Shown here piece by piece: positions 1-7,555 of a stretch of DNA of 64,000 nt; within the stretch, counting starts at the first letter, position 1; every line of letters starts with the position of its first letter. The notes beneath the pieces were generated by a model that saw only the letters and a program-made list of their open reading frames with translations, searched no databases and had not been told where the DNA came from. The translations under genes and the position numbers were made by a program. The stretch is from Streptomyces dioscori (lineage in GTDB: Bacteria > Actinomycetota > Actinomycetes > Streptomycetales > Streptomycetaceae), in the NCBI RefSeq assembly GCF_003024195.1, contig NZ_KZ679045.1, forward strand, positions 124,001-188,000, in the 5' to 3' direction.

Positions 1-861
1 GGCGAGCAGCAGGGTGTTGAGGGCGAGGAGGGGGCCGGGCGCCCAGTCCGGTCCCGACAGGCCCTGGATGACGTACACGGGCAGTGACAGGGACAGGAAC
101 GTGCTGCACGTGGCGAAGATCGTGGAGATCGCGATCAGTGCGAGGTAGGGGCGGTCCCGCAGCAGTGCGCCGTAGCCGGAGCGGCCCTCGGATGGTGGGG
201 CGGCGTGCGGTGTGGCGGGTACCGCGAGGGCGACCACCAGCGCGGCGGCCAGGAACGCCAGCCCGGAGGCCAGGATCAGTCCGTCGTAGACGCGTGTCGA
301 GTCGACGGCGAGCACCGCGCCCGCGAGCAGGGCGCCGCCGCCCGCGCCCGCTTCCCGGATCATCCCGGCCCGGGCGAACCAGTGGTCCTTGGCGTCCGCC
401 CCCATCGCAGCCGGCCCCGCCGCGTCCGTGCCCTCGGCGTTCGCGCTCTCGGCGTCCGCCAGGTCGGCGATGAGGGTGAAGACCGAGGACCAGTAGACCC
501 GCAGGCCCGCCGTGGTCACCAGCATGGCGGCCACCAGCGAGCCCGTGCCCGACACCAGCAGGTAGAGCAGGAACCCGGTCCCTTGCAGCGCCTGTCCGGC
601 GGCGACCACCAGCCGCGGCCCGAACCGGTCGGCCAGCTTTCCGACGACCAGCGGCAGCGGCAGGGTCAGGGCGGTGCTCACACTGGTGAGCACGCCGATC
701 GCCACCAGGTCCAGGTCGGTGACCCGCAGGAAGTACAGCATGGACAGCGGGAGGTACAGGCCCGTGCCCAGCGAGTCGACCGCCACCGCGGCCAGCAGCG
801 GCCGGCGTCCGCGCCGTAAGCCGCCGCGGCCCGTACCGCCGCCCGTCCTCGCCCGTGCCAC
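1..861 (-). CDS. MFS transporter, C-terminal part cut by the window edge
   Basis: The minus strand reads an uninterrupted major facilitator protein from a GTG at 861 to the left edge (287 codons visible, no stop). The N-terminus is Gly/Arg-rich. It is followed by hydrophobic helices, an MFS loop 2-3 signature (VVGKLADRFGPR, about residues 75-87) and a second half beginning near residue 165. A GAGGGGGCC sequence just upstream can serve as ribosome binding site. An Ala/Asp/Glu-rich loop (DAESANAEGTDAAGPAAMGADAKD) separates the halves. The substrate cannot be told; general efflux is the usual inference for this family. Confidence 0.75.
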   Translation of the reverse strand, partial: MARARTGGGTGRGGLRRGRRPLLAAVAVDSLGTGLYLPLSMLYFLRVTDLDLVAIGVLTSVSTALTLPLPLVVGKLADRFGPRLVVAAGQALQGTGFLLYLLVSGTGSLVAAMLVTTAGLRVYWSSVFTLIADLADAESANAEGTDAAGPAAMGADAKDHWFARAGMIREAGAGGGALLAGAVLAVDSTRVYDGLILASGLAFLAAALVVALAVPATPHAAPPSEGRSGYGALLRDRPYLALIAISTIFATCSTFLSLSLPVYVIQGLSGPDWAPGPLLALNTLLLA

Positions 862-983
862 GTGATGGCCCCCTCGTTCCGCCGGCCACCCGCTGACCGG
901 CCCACGTTTGTAACAGGGATGCCGGTGCGCCTCAACCGCTTATCCCCGCCGCCGCCGGGCGGCAGGGGCAGCGGCGGCCGGCG

Positions 984-2204
984 TCAGTGGTGGGCCGGGA
1001 CCTCCGCGTGCTGCGGGGTGTGCGTCGCCACTATGCGGCCCGCGTTCGTCGTGCCGCGGTTGCGGTCGACCGTGTACGCGACGGCCGCGACGCCCAGGCC
1101 CAGCACCGCCAGGCCCGCGCCCGCGAGCGCCGGGGACGTGACGCCGTAACCCGCCGCGAGGGCCAGACCGCCGATCCAGGCGCCGCCCGCGTTCGCGAGG
1201 TTGAAGGCCGCCTGGTTGGCGGAGGAGGCCAGGGACGGGGCCGAGGACGCCTTCTCCATGACCATGAGCAGGAGCGGGGAGCTGGTCATGAACGCCGCCG
1301 CGCCGAGCAGGACCACCGCGAGGGGCGCGCTCCACGCTGTACCCATCATGAGCGGGAAGAGGGCCAGGACCGCCACCAGCGAGACCAGGCCGCCGAACAG
1401 GGTGCCCCGCATCGAGCGGTCCGCCAGCCGGCCGCCGAGCAGGTTGCCCGCCGTCGCGCCCACGCCGAACAGCGCGAGCAGCAGGGTCACGCTGGAGTCG
1501 GCGTACCCGGCGGAGTCCGTCAGCATCGGCGTGATGTAGCTGTACGCCGAGAAGAGCGCGCCGAAGCCCGCGACGGTCGTACCGAGGGCCAGCCAGACCG
1601 GGAGCGACTTGAGTGCCCGGAGTTCGCCGCGCAGCCCGGTGGGGGCGATGTCGTGCTCGGTGTTCCGGGGCAGGAGCAGCGCCAGGGAGCCGATGGCGGC
1701 CAGGCCGATCACGCTGACGCCGAGGAAGGTGGCGCGCCAGCCGAACTGCTGGCCGACGAAGGTCGCGGCGGGGACGCCGACGATGTTCGCGACGGTCAGG
1801 CCGAGGAACATCAGGGAGACCGCGCGGGCCTTGCGCTCGGCGGAGACCATGCCGGTGGCGACGACCGCTCCGACGCCGAAGAACGCGCCGTGGGGCAGGC
1901 CGCTCAGGAAGCGGGCCGCGAGCAGTGAGGTGTTGTCGGGGGCGAACGCCGAGAGCGTGTTGCCCACGACGAACAGCGCCATCAGCCCGATCAGCACCTT
2001 GCGGCGGGCCATGCGCGCGGTGACCGCCGCGAGCAGCGGGGCGCCGACGACGACACCGATCGCGTACGCCGAGACGAGGTGGCCGGCGCTGGGGATCGAG
2101 ATGTTCAGGTCGTCCGCGACGTCGGGCAGCAGCCCCATCATCACGAACTCGGTGGTGCCGATGCCGAAGGCGCCCACGGCGAGGGCGAGCAGGGCCAGGG
2201 GCAT
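984..2204 (-). CDS. MFS transporter, DHA1 (AraJ/Cml-type efflux) family
   Basis: This is a 406-residue, 12-helix major facilitator. The first helix carries GIGTTEFVMMGLLPDVADDL, typical of the DHA1 drug/arabinose-efflux branch that includes chloramphenicol exporters of actinomycetes. GLPHGAFFGVGAVVA in helix 4 is the usual antiporter region. The length is normal for the family. The ATG at 2204 has GAAAGG about 8 bases upstream. It is read in the same direction as the flanking genes but separated from them, so it is probably a single transcription unit. Proton-coupled export of a small molecule is inferred; the ligand is unknown. Confidence 0.85.
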   Translation of the reverse strand: MPLALLALAVGAFGIGTTEFVMMGLLPDVADDLNISIPSAGHLVSAYAIGVVVGAPLLAAVTARMARRKVLIGLMALFVVGNTLSAFAPDNTSLLAARFLSGLPHGAFFGVGAVVATGMVSAERKARAVSLMFLGLTVANIVGVPAATFVGQQFGWRATFLGVSVIGLAAIGSLALLLPRNTEHDIAPTGLRGELRALKSLPVWLALGTTVAGFGALFSAYSYITPMLTDSAGYADSSVTLLLALFGVGATAGNLLGGRLADRSMRGTLFGGLVSLVAVLALFPLMMGTAWSAPLAVVLLGAAAFMTSSPLLLMVMEKASSAPSLASSANQAAFNLANAGGAWIGGLALAAGYGVTSPALAGAGLAVLGLGVAAVAYTVDRNRGTTNAGRIVATHTPQHAEVPAHH

Positions 2205-2292
2205 GAGGGACCTTTCACAGGGGAGAGCGGTGTTCCGTGCAGTTTATGTTCACCTGCGGAACAAAGCCTCCCAGCCCCAGTATTCCCAGGGG

Positions 2293-3330
2293 TTACGAGC
2301 TGGTTGCCGACAGCTTCACGCGGGCGGCGATCGGGAGATGGTCACTGCCCGTCTCCGGGAGCGTCCACGAGGTGACCGGCTCGACGCCCTTGACCATGAT
2401 CTGGTCGATCCGCGCCATCGGGAACGACGCCGGCCAGCTGAACCCGAAGCCGCTGCCCGCCGCGCCCTGCGCGGAGCGCATCTGCGAGGTGACGCCGTTC
2501 AGCGCGCGGTCGTTCATCGTGCCGTTCAGGTCGCCGAGGAGGGCGATGTCCGGCAGCTTCTCGTCGGCGATGGCCTCCCCGAGCGCGTCGGCGCTCTTGT
2601 CGCGCTGCCGCGCGGTGAAACCGGCCTCCATCTTCACCCGCACGGAGGGCAGGTGCGCCACGTACACCGCGAGCCGTCCCTCGGGCGCGGTGACGGTCGC
2701 CCGCATCGCACGGGTCCAGCCGAGCTTGATGTCGACGGGGGCGGCCCCGCTCAGCGGGTACTTGCTCCACAGGCCGACGGTGCCCTGCACGGAGTGGTAC
2801 TTGTACGTCGGGGCGAGGGCCTTCTCGTAGACCGGGACCGCCGACGTGGTCAGTTCCTCCAGGGCCACCACGTCCGCGCCGGAGGCGGCCACGTCACGGG
2901 CCGTGCCCTCCGGATCCGGGTTGTCCGCGTTGACGTTGTGCGTCGCGACGGTGAGGTCCCCGCCCGAGCCCGTCCGGTCGACGAGCAGCCCGCCGAACAG
3001 GTTGACCCAGATGATCGCGGGCAGGAGCACGGCGATCAGCGCGGTCGCGGACCTGCGGACCAGCGCGAGGACGAGCAGCACCGGGACGGCCAGCCCCAGC
3101 CAGGGCAGGAAGGTCTCCAGGAGGCTGCCGAGGTTGCCGATCCTGTTCGGGATCTGCGCGTGCAGCGCCATCACCAGGGCGAGTACGAGGGCGAACGCGG
3201 CCAGGACGATGCCCCGCCGCCAGATGCCCCGGTCGGTACGGAGCGACGTCAGCAGGCGGCGGAGCCGGGGGCCTCTGCGGTCGGGTCCCTGGCCGCCGCT
3301 GCCCGTCTCCGTCATGTACGCCTGCGCCAT
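2293..3330 (-). CDS. membrane-anchored endonuclease/exonuclease/phosphatase family protein
   Basis: The 345-residue protein has three N-terminal membrane helices (about residues 38-58, 72-92 and 94-112), followed by an outside-facing EEP domain. Catalytic motifs of the DNase I-like fold are visible: THNVNADN, ALEEL, GDLNGTMNDRA and the terminal SDHLPI. The start at 3330 has GAGG seven bases upstream; a second ATG at 3315 is possible. The fold serves nucleases, phosphatases and sphingomyelinases, and the sequence alone does not choose among them. Three-helix EEP proteins of this kind are common in Streptomyces and remain largely uncharacterised. Confidence 0.85.
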   Translation of the reverse strand: MAQAYMTETGSGGQGPDRRGPRLRRLLTSLRTDRGIWRRGIVLAAFALVLALVMALHAQIPNRIGNLGSLLETFLPWLGLAVPVLLVLALVRRSATALIAVLLPAIIWVNLFGGLLVDRTGSGGDLTVATHNVNADNPDPEGTARDVAASGADVVALEELTTSAVPVYEKALAPTYKYHSVQGTVGLWSKYPLSGAAPVDIKLGWTRAMRATVTAPEGRLAVYVAHLPSVRVKMEAGFTARQRDKSADALGEAIADEKLPDIALLGDLNGTMNDRALNGVTSQMRSAQGAAGSGFGFSWPASFPMARIDQIMVKGVEPVTSWTLPETGSDHLPIAARVKLSATSS

Positions 3331-3557
3331 ACCGTCGCCTCACCAACTGCCGTTCACATCAACCCCGCGCCTAAGACCCTAGGGGATGATCGCGATCGTT
3401 CCCGCCGCCGCACGGCGGCCGTACGGGCACAAGGACGAGCGAGAGGGCGCGGCGAGTTCCGGCGGCGGGCCAGGTGGGGTGGTCTGTGACGGAACGCGCA
3501 CATTGACCTGGCCGGCGTGCGGGGGCCGAACCCGCGGGGCTCAGCGGGTGGCCGGGG

Positions 3558-4232
3558 TCAGCGGGCGGTGGGGCCCAGTCCCGCCAGGACCGTGTCGACG
3601 ATTCGTTCGGACAGTCCCTCTTCGAGGCCCGCGTCCGGGCGGATGACCGCGCGCACGAGCATGGGGCCCACGAAGAGGTCGTTGGCCAGTTCGACGTCGA
3701 CGTCCGCACGGAACTCGCCGTTCGCCTGACCGCGCCGCAGGACGTCGAGCGTCAGCAGGCGGCGCGGTTCGATGACGGCCGCGTGGTAGACCTTCCACAG
3801 CTTGGGGCTGCTCTTCATCTGCGCGTAGACGTTGTGCATGATCGCCGACGAGCGCGAGGCCAGACCTCGGTGCCGCAGCGTTTCGAGTATGACGATCAGG
3901 TCGTCGCGCATGGAGGTGCCGGGCAGTTCCGGGTCGGGCGGTTCGGCGGTGCGCATCACGTCGCAGAAGAGTTCCTCGCGGCCGCTCCAGCGTCGGTAGA
4001 TGGTGGCTTTGCCGACGCCCGCGATGCGGGCCACGCGTTCTATGGAGATCTCCGCGAGGGGGACGCCTTCCTCCAGGAGGCGCATGACGCCCTCGATGAT
4101 CGAGCGTTCCACCGCCTCGCTGCGGGGGCGGCCTCTGGCGGGGGCGCCGCCCCGTCCGGCTCCGGTTCCGGCTCCGGCTCCGATTCCGGTTACGGCTCCG
4201 GTTCCGGCCGACCCCTGCTCCGCGCCGCCCAC
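3558..4232 (-). CDS. TetR/AcrR family transcriptional regulator
   Basis: This 224-residue regulator has a helix-turn-helix at about residues 33-75 (IERVARIAGVGKATIYRRW) and a ligand-binding C-terminal domain. I choose the GTG at 4232 with GGAG upstream. Longer readings in the same frame only translate the GC-rich repeat lying upstream. The N-terminus holds an alternating-Gly tract (VTGIGAGAGTGAG) made by nine hexanucleotide repeats. It lies downstream of, and on the same strand as, the DHA2 pump gene, whose promoter carries a 23-bp palindrome. It is therefore the likely repressor of that pump. Confidence 0.88.
   Translation of the reverse strand: MGGAEQGSAGTGAVTGIGAGAGTGAGRGGAPARGRPRSEAVERSIIEGVMRLLEEGVPLAEISIERVARIAGVGKATIYRRWSGREELFCDVMRTAEPPDPELPGTSMRDDLIVILETLRHRGLASRSSAIMHNVYAQMKSSPKLWKVYHAAVIEPRRLLTLDVLRRGQANGEFRADVDVELANDLFVGPMLVRAVIRPDAGLEEGLSERIVDTVLAGLGPTAR
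4155..4208. repeat. hexanucleotide tandem repeat inside the TetR gene
   Basis: Nine imperfect 6-bp units of the form TCCGGC/TCCGGT lie here. Read on the minus strand they encode a flexible Gly-Ala/Thr tract before the helix-turn-helix. Copy number could change by slippage without a frameshift because the unit is a multiple of three. Confidence 0.85.
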
Positions 4233-4329
4233 GTGATCGCTCCGCTCTGTCGGGTGTTGCCGCCTTGACGCCGCGCCGTCGCTCGCCGTTCGGGTCGATT
4301 GTCCATGGGGGACGGAGGGTTGTGACTTG

Positions 4330-4450
4330 GGTGCGGGTGCGTGGGGGTTGGCCGCGCAGTTCCCCGCGCCCCTTAGGGGCCACAAGATTGCGCCGTTCCC
4401 CGCGCCCCTGAAAGGCAAAAGACTGCGCCGTTCCCCGCGCCCCTTACGGG
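4330..4450. repeat. GC-rich palindromic repeat cluster (three cores)
   Basis: Three copies of the core GCGC(A/C)GTTCCCCGCGCCCC occur between the TetR start and the DHA2 stop, separated by short A-rich linkers (AAAGGCAAAAGACTG). The first copy has the usual leader GGGTGCGTGGGGGTTGG. The same family recurs in at least nine other places in this window. Confidence 0.85.
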
Positions 4451-4454
4451 CCCC

Positions 4455-6029
4455 TCAGTGATCGACGCTTACCAGGTTCGTTTCCTTTTCCGCCTGCTTC
4501 GGAGGGCGGCCCGGGAGGTACAGGTAGACGACCAGGGCGCCGATCACGGCCACGCCCGCGCCGCACAGGGCCGTCACGTGCATCGCGTGGAGGAAGGCGT
4601 CGTTGGCCGGGCCGATGAGGGCGTCGCCCTTGGGGCCGAGCTTCGCGGCGAAGCCGAGGGTCGCCTCGATGGACTCGCCCGCCTCGTGCCGGGCGGCCTC
4701 GGGCAGCTTGTCCTCGATGCCCGAGCGGTACGCGGCCGACAGGACCGAGCCGAGTACGGCGATACCCAGGGCGCCGCCGACCTGACGGAAGGTATTGCTC
4801 AGCGCGGAGGCGGAGCCCGCCTTCTCGCGGGGCAGCGCCTGCATGATCACGACGCTGGTCGGCGTCATGATGTGCGCCATGCCCGCGCCCATCAGGAAGA
4901 AGACGACCTCCAGGATCCAGATCGGCGTGTCCGCCTCCAGCGCGGCGAACGCGGCCAGCATGGCGGCGATGGTGAGCATGCCCGCGGTCGTGGTGGCCCG
5001 GTTGCCGAACCGGTCCACGACCAGCCGGGCGCGCGGCGCGAAGACGAGCTGCGCGACGGCCAGCGGCAGCATCAGCAGACCGGTCTGCAGGGGCGAGTAA
5101 CCGCGCACGCTCTGGGTGTAGAAGACGGAGAAGAACGTCACGCCCATCAGCGCGAAGAACACCAGCGCTATGGCCGCGATGGCCGCGGAGAAGACCTTGT
5201 TCTTGAAGTAGTCGATGTCGATCGACGGGTGGTCGCTGCGCTTCTCGTGCACGACGAAGCCGATGAGTACGGCGAGTCCGGCGCCGATGGTCGCGAGGAC
5301 CTTGGCGTCCGTGAAGTCGGCGAGCTGGCCGCCCTTGATGATGCCGTACACCAGCAGGACGAGGCCGATGACGGACAGCACCACGCCCACCGGGTCGATA
5401 CGGCCGGGCTTCGGGTCGCGGGAGTCGGGGACCAGCCAGATCATCAGGCCGAGCGCCACGATCACGATCGGTACGTTGATCAGGAAGACGGAGCCCCACC
5501 AGAAGTGGTCGAGCAGGACGCCTCCGGTGATCGGGCCGATGGCGATGGCAAGGCCGACACCGCCCGCCCAGATGCCGATGGCTTTCGGCTGCTCGTCGCG
5601 CTCGAAGACGTTCATCAGGACGGCGAGGGTGGCCGGCATCACGAAGGCGGCGCCGAGGCCCATCACCGCGCGGAACGAGATGAGCTCGACCGGGGAGCCC
5701 GAGGAGGCGGCGAGCGCCGAGCCGATCCCGAAGACGAGGAGGCCGCCGAGCAGCACCTTCTTGCGCCCGAGCCGGTCACCGAGGAGACCGGCGGAGAAGA
5801 GCAGGCCCGCGAAGACCAGGGTGTACGAGTTGATGGCCCATTCCAGCTCGCTCTGGGTGGCTCCCAGGCCGGTCGGGGCGGGCGTCGAGATGGTCTTGAT
5901 CGCGACGTTCAGGATCGAGTTGTCGAGTACGACGATCAGCAGGCTCAGCATCAGCACGCCGAGGATCGCCCAGCGTCGTCGGTGCACGGCCTCCGGTATC
6001 CGGGGCGCGGTGTCGGCAGGAGTTGTCAT
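4455..6029 (-). CDS. MFS drug transporter, DHA2 (EmrB/QacA) family, 14 helices
   Basis: The 524-residue protein has the 14-helix DHA2 layout. It begins RRRWAILGVLMLSLLIVVLDNSILNVA; the D-(N/S)-(S/T)-I-(L/V)-N-V-A motif is diagnostic of EmrB/QacA pumps. It also shows GLLGDRLGRKKVLL (motif A) and WAINSYTLVFAGLLF (helix 2). Proton-driven export of hydrophobic drugs is known for the family. The start at 6029 lies 22 bases from a perfect 23-bp palindrome at 6052-6074 that must overlap the promoter. The TetR gene follows on the same strand, which supports inducible autoregulated efflux. Confidence 0.9.
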   Translation of the reverse strand: MTTPADTAPRIPEAVHRRRWAILGVLMLSLLIVVLDNSILNVAIKTISTPAPTGLGATQSELEWAINSYTLVFAGLLFSAGLLGDRLGRKKVLLGGLLVFGIGSALAASSGSPVELISFRAVMGLGAAFVMPATLAVLMNVFERDEQPKAIGIWAGGVGLAIAIGPITGGVLLDHFWWGSVFLINVPIVIVALGLMIWLVPDSRDPKPGRIDPVGVVLSVIGLVLLVYGIIKGGQLADFTDAKVLATIGAGLAVLIGFVVHEKRSDHPSIDIDYFKNKVFSAAIAAIALVFFALMGVTFFSVFYTQSVRGYSPLQTGLLMLPLAVAQLVFAPRARLVVDRFGNRATTTAGMLTIAAMLAAFAALEADTPIWILEVVFFLMGAGMAHIMTPTSVVIMQALPREKAGSASALSNTFRQVGGALGIAVLGSVLSAAYRSGIEDKLPEAARHEAGESIEATLGFAAKLGPKGDALIGPANDAFLHAMHVTALCGAGVAVIGALVVYLYLPGRPPKQAEKETNLVSVDH

Positions 6030-6051
6030 GCCGACAACGCTAGAGGAGTTT

Positions 6052-6074
6052 CGATACGAGACCGTCTCGTATCG
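6052..6074. promoter_or_regulatory. TetR-type operator of the DHA2 pump
   Basis: A perfect inverted repeat with 11-bp arms (CGATACGAGAC and its complement) around a single central C lies directly upstream of the pump start. Size, symmetry and the ACGAGAC half-site fit TetR-family operators. The nearest candidate binder is the TetR protein encoded at 3558-4232. Confidence 0.75.
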
Positions 6075-6177
6075 GAATCCTTTACCGAGACCTTACGAGC
6101 TCTGGAGGCGGGCTTGGGGCCCGGTGGAGGCGAAGTCGCGGCCCGCCGCCGCGGAGACGAGGGCCACTGCGGCCCCC

Positions 6178-6345
6178 CTAGGGGGCTTCTGATGGATCTC
6201 CGCGGCGTCGCGGCGCCCGGCACGCACTCTCGCGGCACCGAGCACAGACCCGAGTACGTCCAGTACGCGGGACTGCGCCCGGCACCCCGAGAGCACGCAC
6301 CGGTCGCCGCTCCTTCCCCACGGAGATCCATCAGAAGCCCCCTAG
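6178..6345. repeat. 168-bp long-hairpin (MITE-like) element
   Basis: The ends are a perfect 25-bp inverted repeat (6178-6202 and 6321-6345) bounded by CTAG on both sides. The inside is also nearly palindromic. Positions 6211-6257 pair with 6263-6309, leaving a loop of about 5 nt. Most non-matching positions in 6219-6257 are A/C pairs on the plus strand, which are G-U wobbles in a minus-strand RNA. The element lies between the divergent DHA2 pump and panB. It could be a miniature inverted-repeat element with a CTAG target site, or a structured RNA. Confidence 0.8.
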
Positions 6346-6352
6346 CCGTTCC

Positions 6353-6369
6353 GTGGCACGAGGTGCCAC
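6353..6369. promoter_or_regulatory. short palindrome upstream of panB
   Basis: GTGGCAC-GAG-GTGCCAC is a perfect 7-bp inverted repeat 60 bases upstream of the panB start and next to the long hairpin element. It may be an operator for panB; no binder is known from the sequence. Confidence 0.4.
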
Positions 6370-6429
6370 CATGGAGGGGATCCGGAGACGCCGTCAGGGC
6401 GCTTCGAGATGACAGAAGGAGCCGTTGCA

Positions 6430-7296
6430 ATGACGCAGTTCTCGGCTGCCCAGAAGACCACCGACAGCAGCGACAGGGCGCTGTACGGGGGCAAGGGCAC
6501 ACGCCGTATCACTGTCCGCGACATCACGGTGGCCAAGGAGCGCGGCGAGAAATGGCCGATGCTCACCGCGTACGACGCGATGACCGCGTCCGTCTTCGAC
6601 GAGGCCGGCATCCCGGTCATGCTCGTCGGCGACTCGGCGGGCAACTGTCACCTGGGCTACGAGACCACCGTGCCCGTCACCCTCGACGAGATGACCATGC
6701 TGTCGGCCGCGGTCGTACGGGGCACCTCGCGCGCCCTCATCGTCGGCGACCTGCCGTTCGGGTCGTACCAGGAGGGGCCGGTGCAGGCGCTGCGCTCGGC
6801 CATGCGGCTGGTGAAGGAGGCCGGGGTCGGGGCCGTGAAGCTGGAGGGCGGTGAGCGCTCGCACGAGCAGATCAAACTGCTCGTGGAGTCGGGTATCCCC
6901 GTGATGGCGCACATCGGACTCACCCCGCAGTCCGTGAACTCCATGGGGTACCGGGTGCAGGGGCGGGGCGAGGAAGCGGCTCAGCAGTTGCTGCGCGACG
7001 CCAAGGCCGTGCAGGACGCGGGGGCGTTCGCCGTCGTGCTGGAGCTGGTGCCGGCGGAGCTTGCCGCCGAGGTGACCCGGGTGCTGCACATTCCGACCGT
7101 GGGGATCGGGGCGGGGGCCGAGACGGACGCGCAGGTTCTCGTGTGGACGGACATGCTCGGGCTCACGGGTGGGAAGATGCCGCGGTTCGTCAAGCAGTAT
7201 GCGGATTTGCGGCGGGTGATGGGGGACGCGGCGAAGGCGTTCGCCGATGACGTCATTGGCGGAACGTTCCCTCAGGAGGAGCATTCCGTCCACTGA
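6430..7296 (+). CDS. panB: 3-methyl-2-oxobutanoate hydroxymethyltransferase (pantothenate synthesis)
   Basis: PanB transfers a hydroxymethyl group from 5,10-methylene-tetrahydrofolate to alpha-ketoisovalerate, giving ketopantoate, the first committed step to pantothenate and CoA. Family motifs are clear: YDAMTASVFDEAGIPVMLVGDS (metal-binding Asp), GDLPFGSYQEG, AVKLEGG, HIGLTPQSVN and VGIGAG. The length of 288 residues is normal. I prefer the ATG at 6430, with AAGGAG eight bases upstream, over an in-frame ATG at 6409 that would precede that site. A strong terminator follows. No other pan gene is adjacent, which is common in Streptomyces. Confidence 0.97.
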   Translation: MTQFSAAQKTTDSSDRALYGGKGTRRITVRDITVAKERGEKWPMLTAYDAMTASVFDEAGIPVMLVGDSAGNCHLGYETTVPVTLDEMTMLSAAVVRGTSRALIVGDLPFGSYQEGPVQALRSAMRLVKEAGVGAVKLEGGERSHEQIKLLVESGIPVMAHIGLTPQSVNSMGYRVQGRGEEAAQQLLRDAKAVQDAGAFAVVLELVPAELAAEVTRVLHIPTVGIGAGAETDAQVLVWTDMLGLTGGKMPRFVKQYADLRRVMGDAAKAFADDVIGGTFPQEEHSVH

Positions 7297-7320
7297 CCCA
7301 GTGGTCCACTGCGGCACGGA

Positions 7321-7360
7321 GGCAGCCCGCCGACTTCCCCCATCGGCGGGCTGCCGTTTT
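7321..7360 (+). terminator. intrinsic terminator of panB
   Basis: A perfect 13-bp stem (GGCAGCCCGCCGA with its complement), a 9-nt loop and a following GTTTT begin 24 bases after the panB stop. This is a classical hairpin plus short T tract. Confidence 0.85.
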
Positions 7361-7396
7361 CCCACCCGCATGGGGGCTGCGCCCCCTCGCCCCCGT

Positions 7397-7446
7397 TGCG
7401 CAGTTCCCCGCGCCCCTAGGTATCTAGGGGCGCGGGGAACTGCGCA
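7397..7446. repeat. perfect palindrome of the GC-rich repeat family
   Basis: Two head-to-head copies of the repeat core form a perfect 23-bp inverted repeat with a 4-nt loop (GTAT). It follows the panB terminator and could end transcription from either side, although no T tract follows. Confidence 0.85.
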
Positions 7447-7505
7447 GTCCTTCAGGCCTGCCCCCACCGGGCCGCAGACAGACACAGACGCGTCCCGGTG
7501 GAACG

Positions 7506-7536
7506 TGTCGGTGGGCTGTCGGTGGTTTGTCGGTGG
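7506..7536 (+). promoter_or_regulatory. SARP-like direct repeats in front of the ABC exporter
   Basis: The 9-mer TGTCGGTGG occurs three times at 7506, 7517 and 7528, exactly 11 bp apart. Direct heptamer-type repeats with 11-bp period near the -35 position are the known binding pattern of SARP activators. The exporter start (7556) lies 20 bases beyond the last copy with no good ribosome binding site, so the mRNA may be nearly leaderless. A SARP gene lies convergent at 9448-12969. Confidence 0.6.
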
Positions 7537-7555
7537 GGGGTGCGAGCTTGGTGGC

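Noticed and set aside
6026..6502. Minus-strand frame of 158 codons through the hairpin element.
   Set aside because: Both strands of a palindrome give similar translations (MDLRG...RRSIRSPL), so the open frame reflects the repeat, not a protein.
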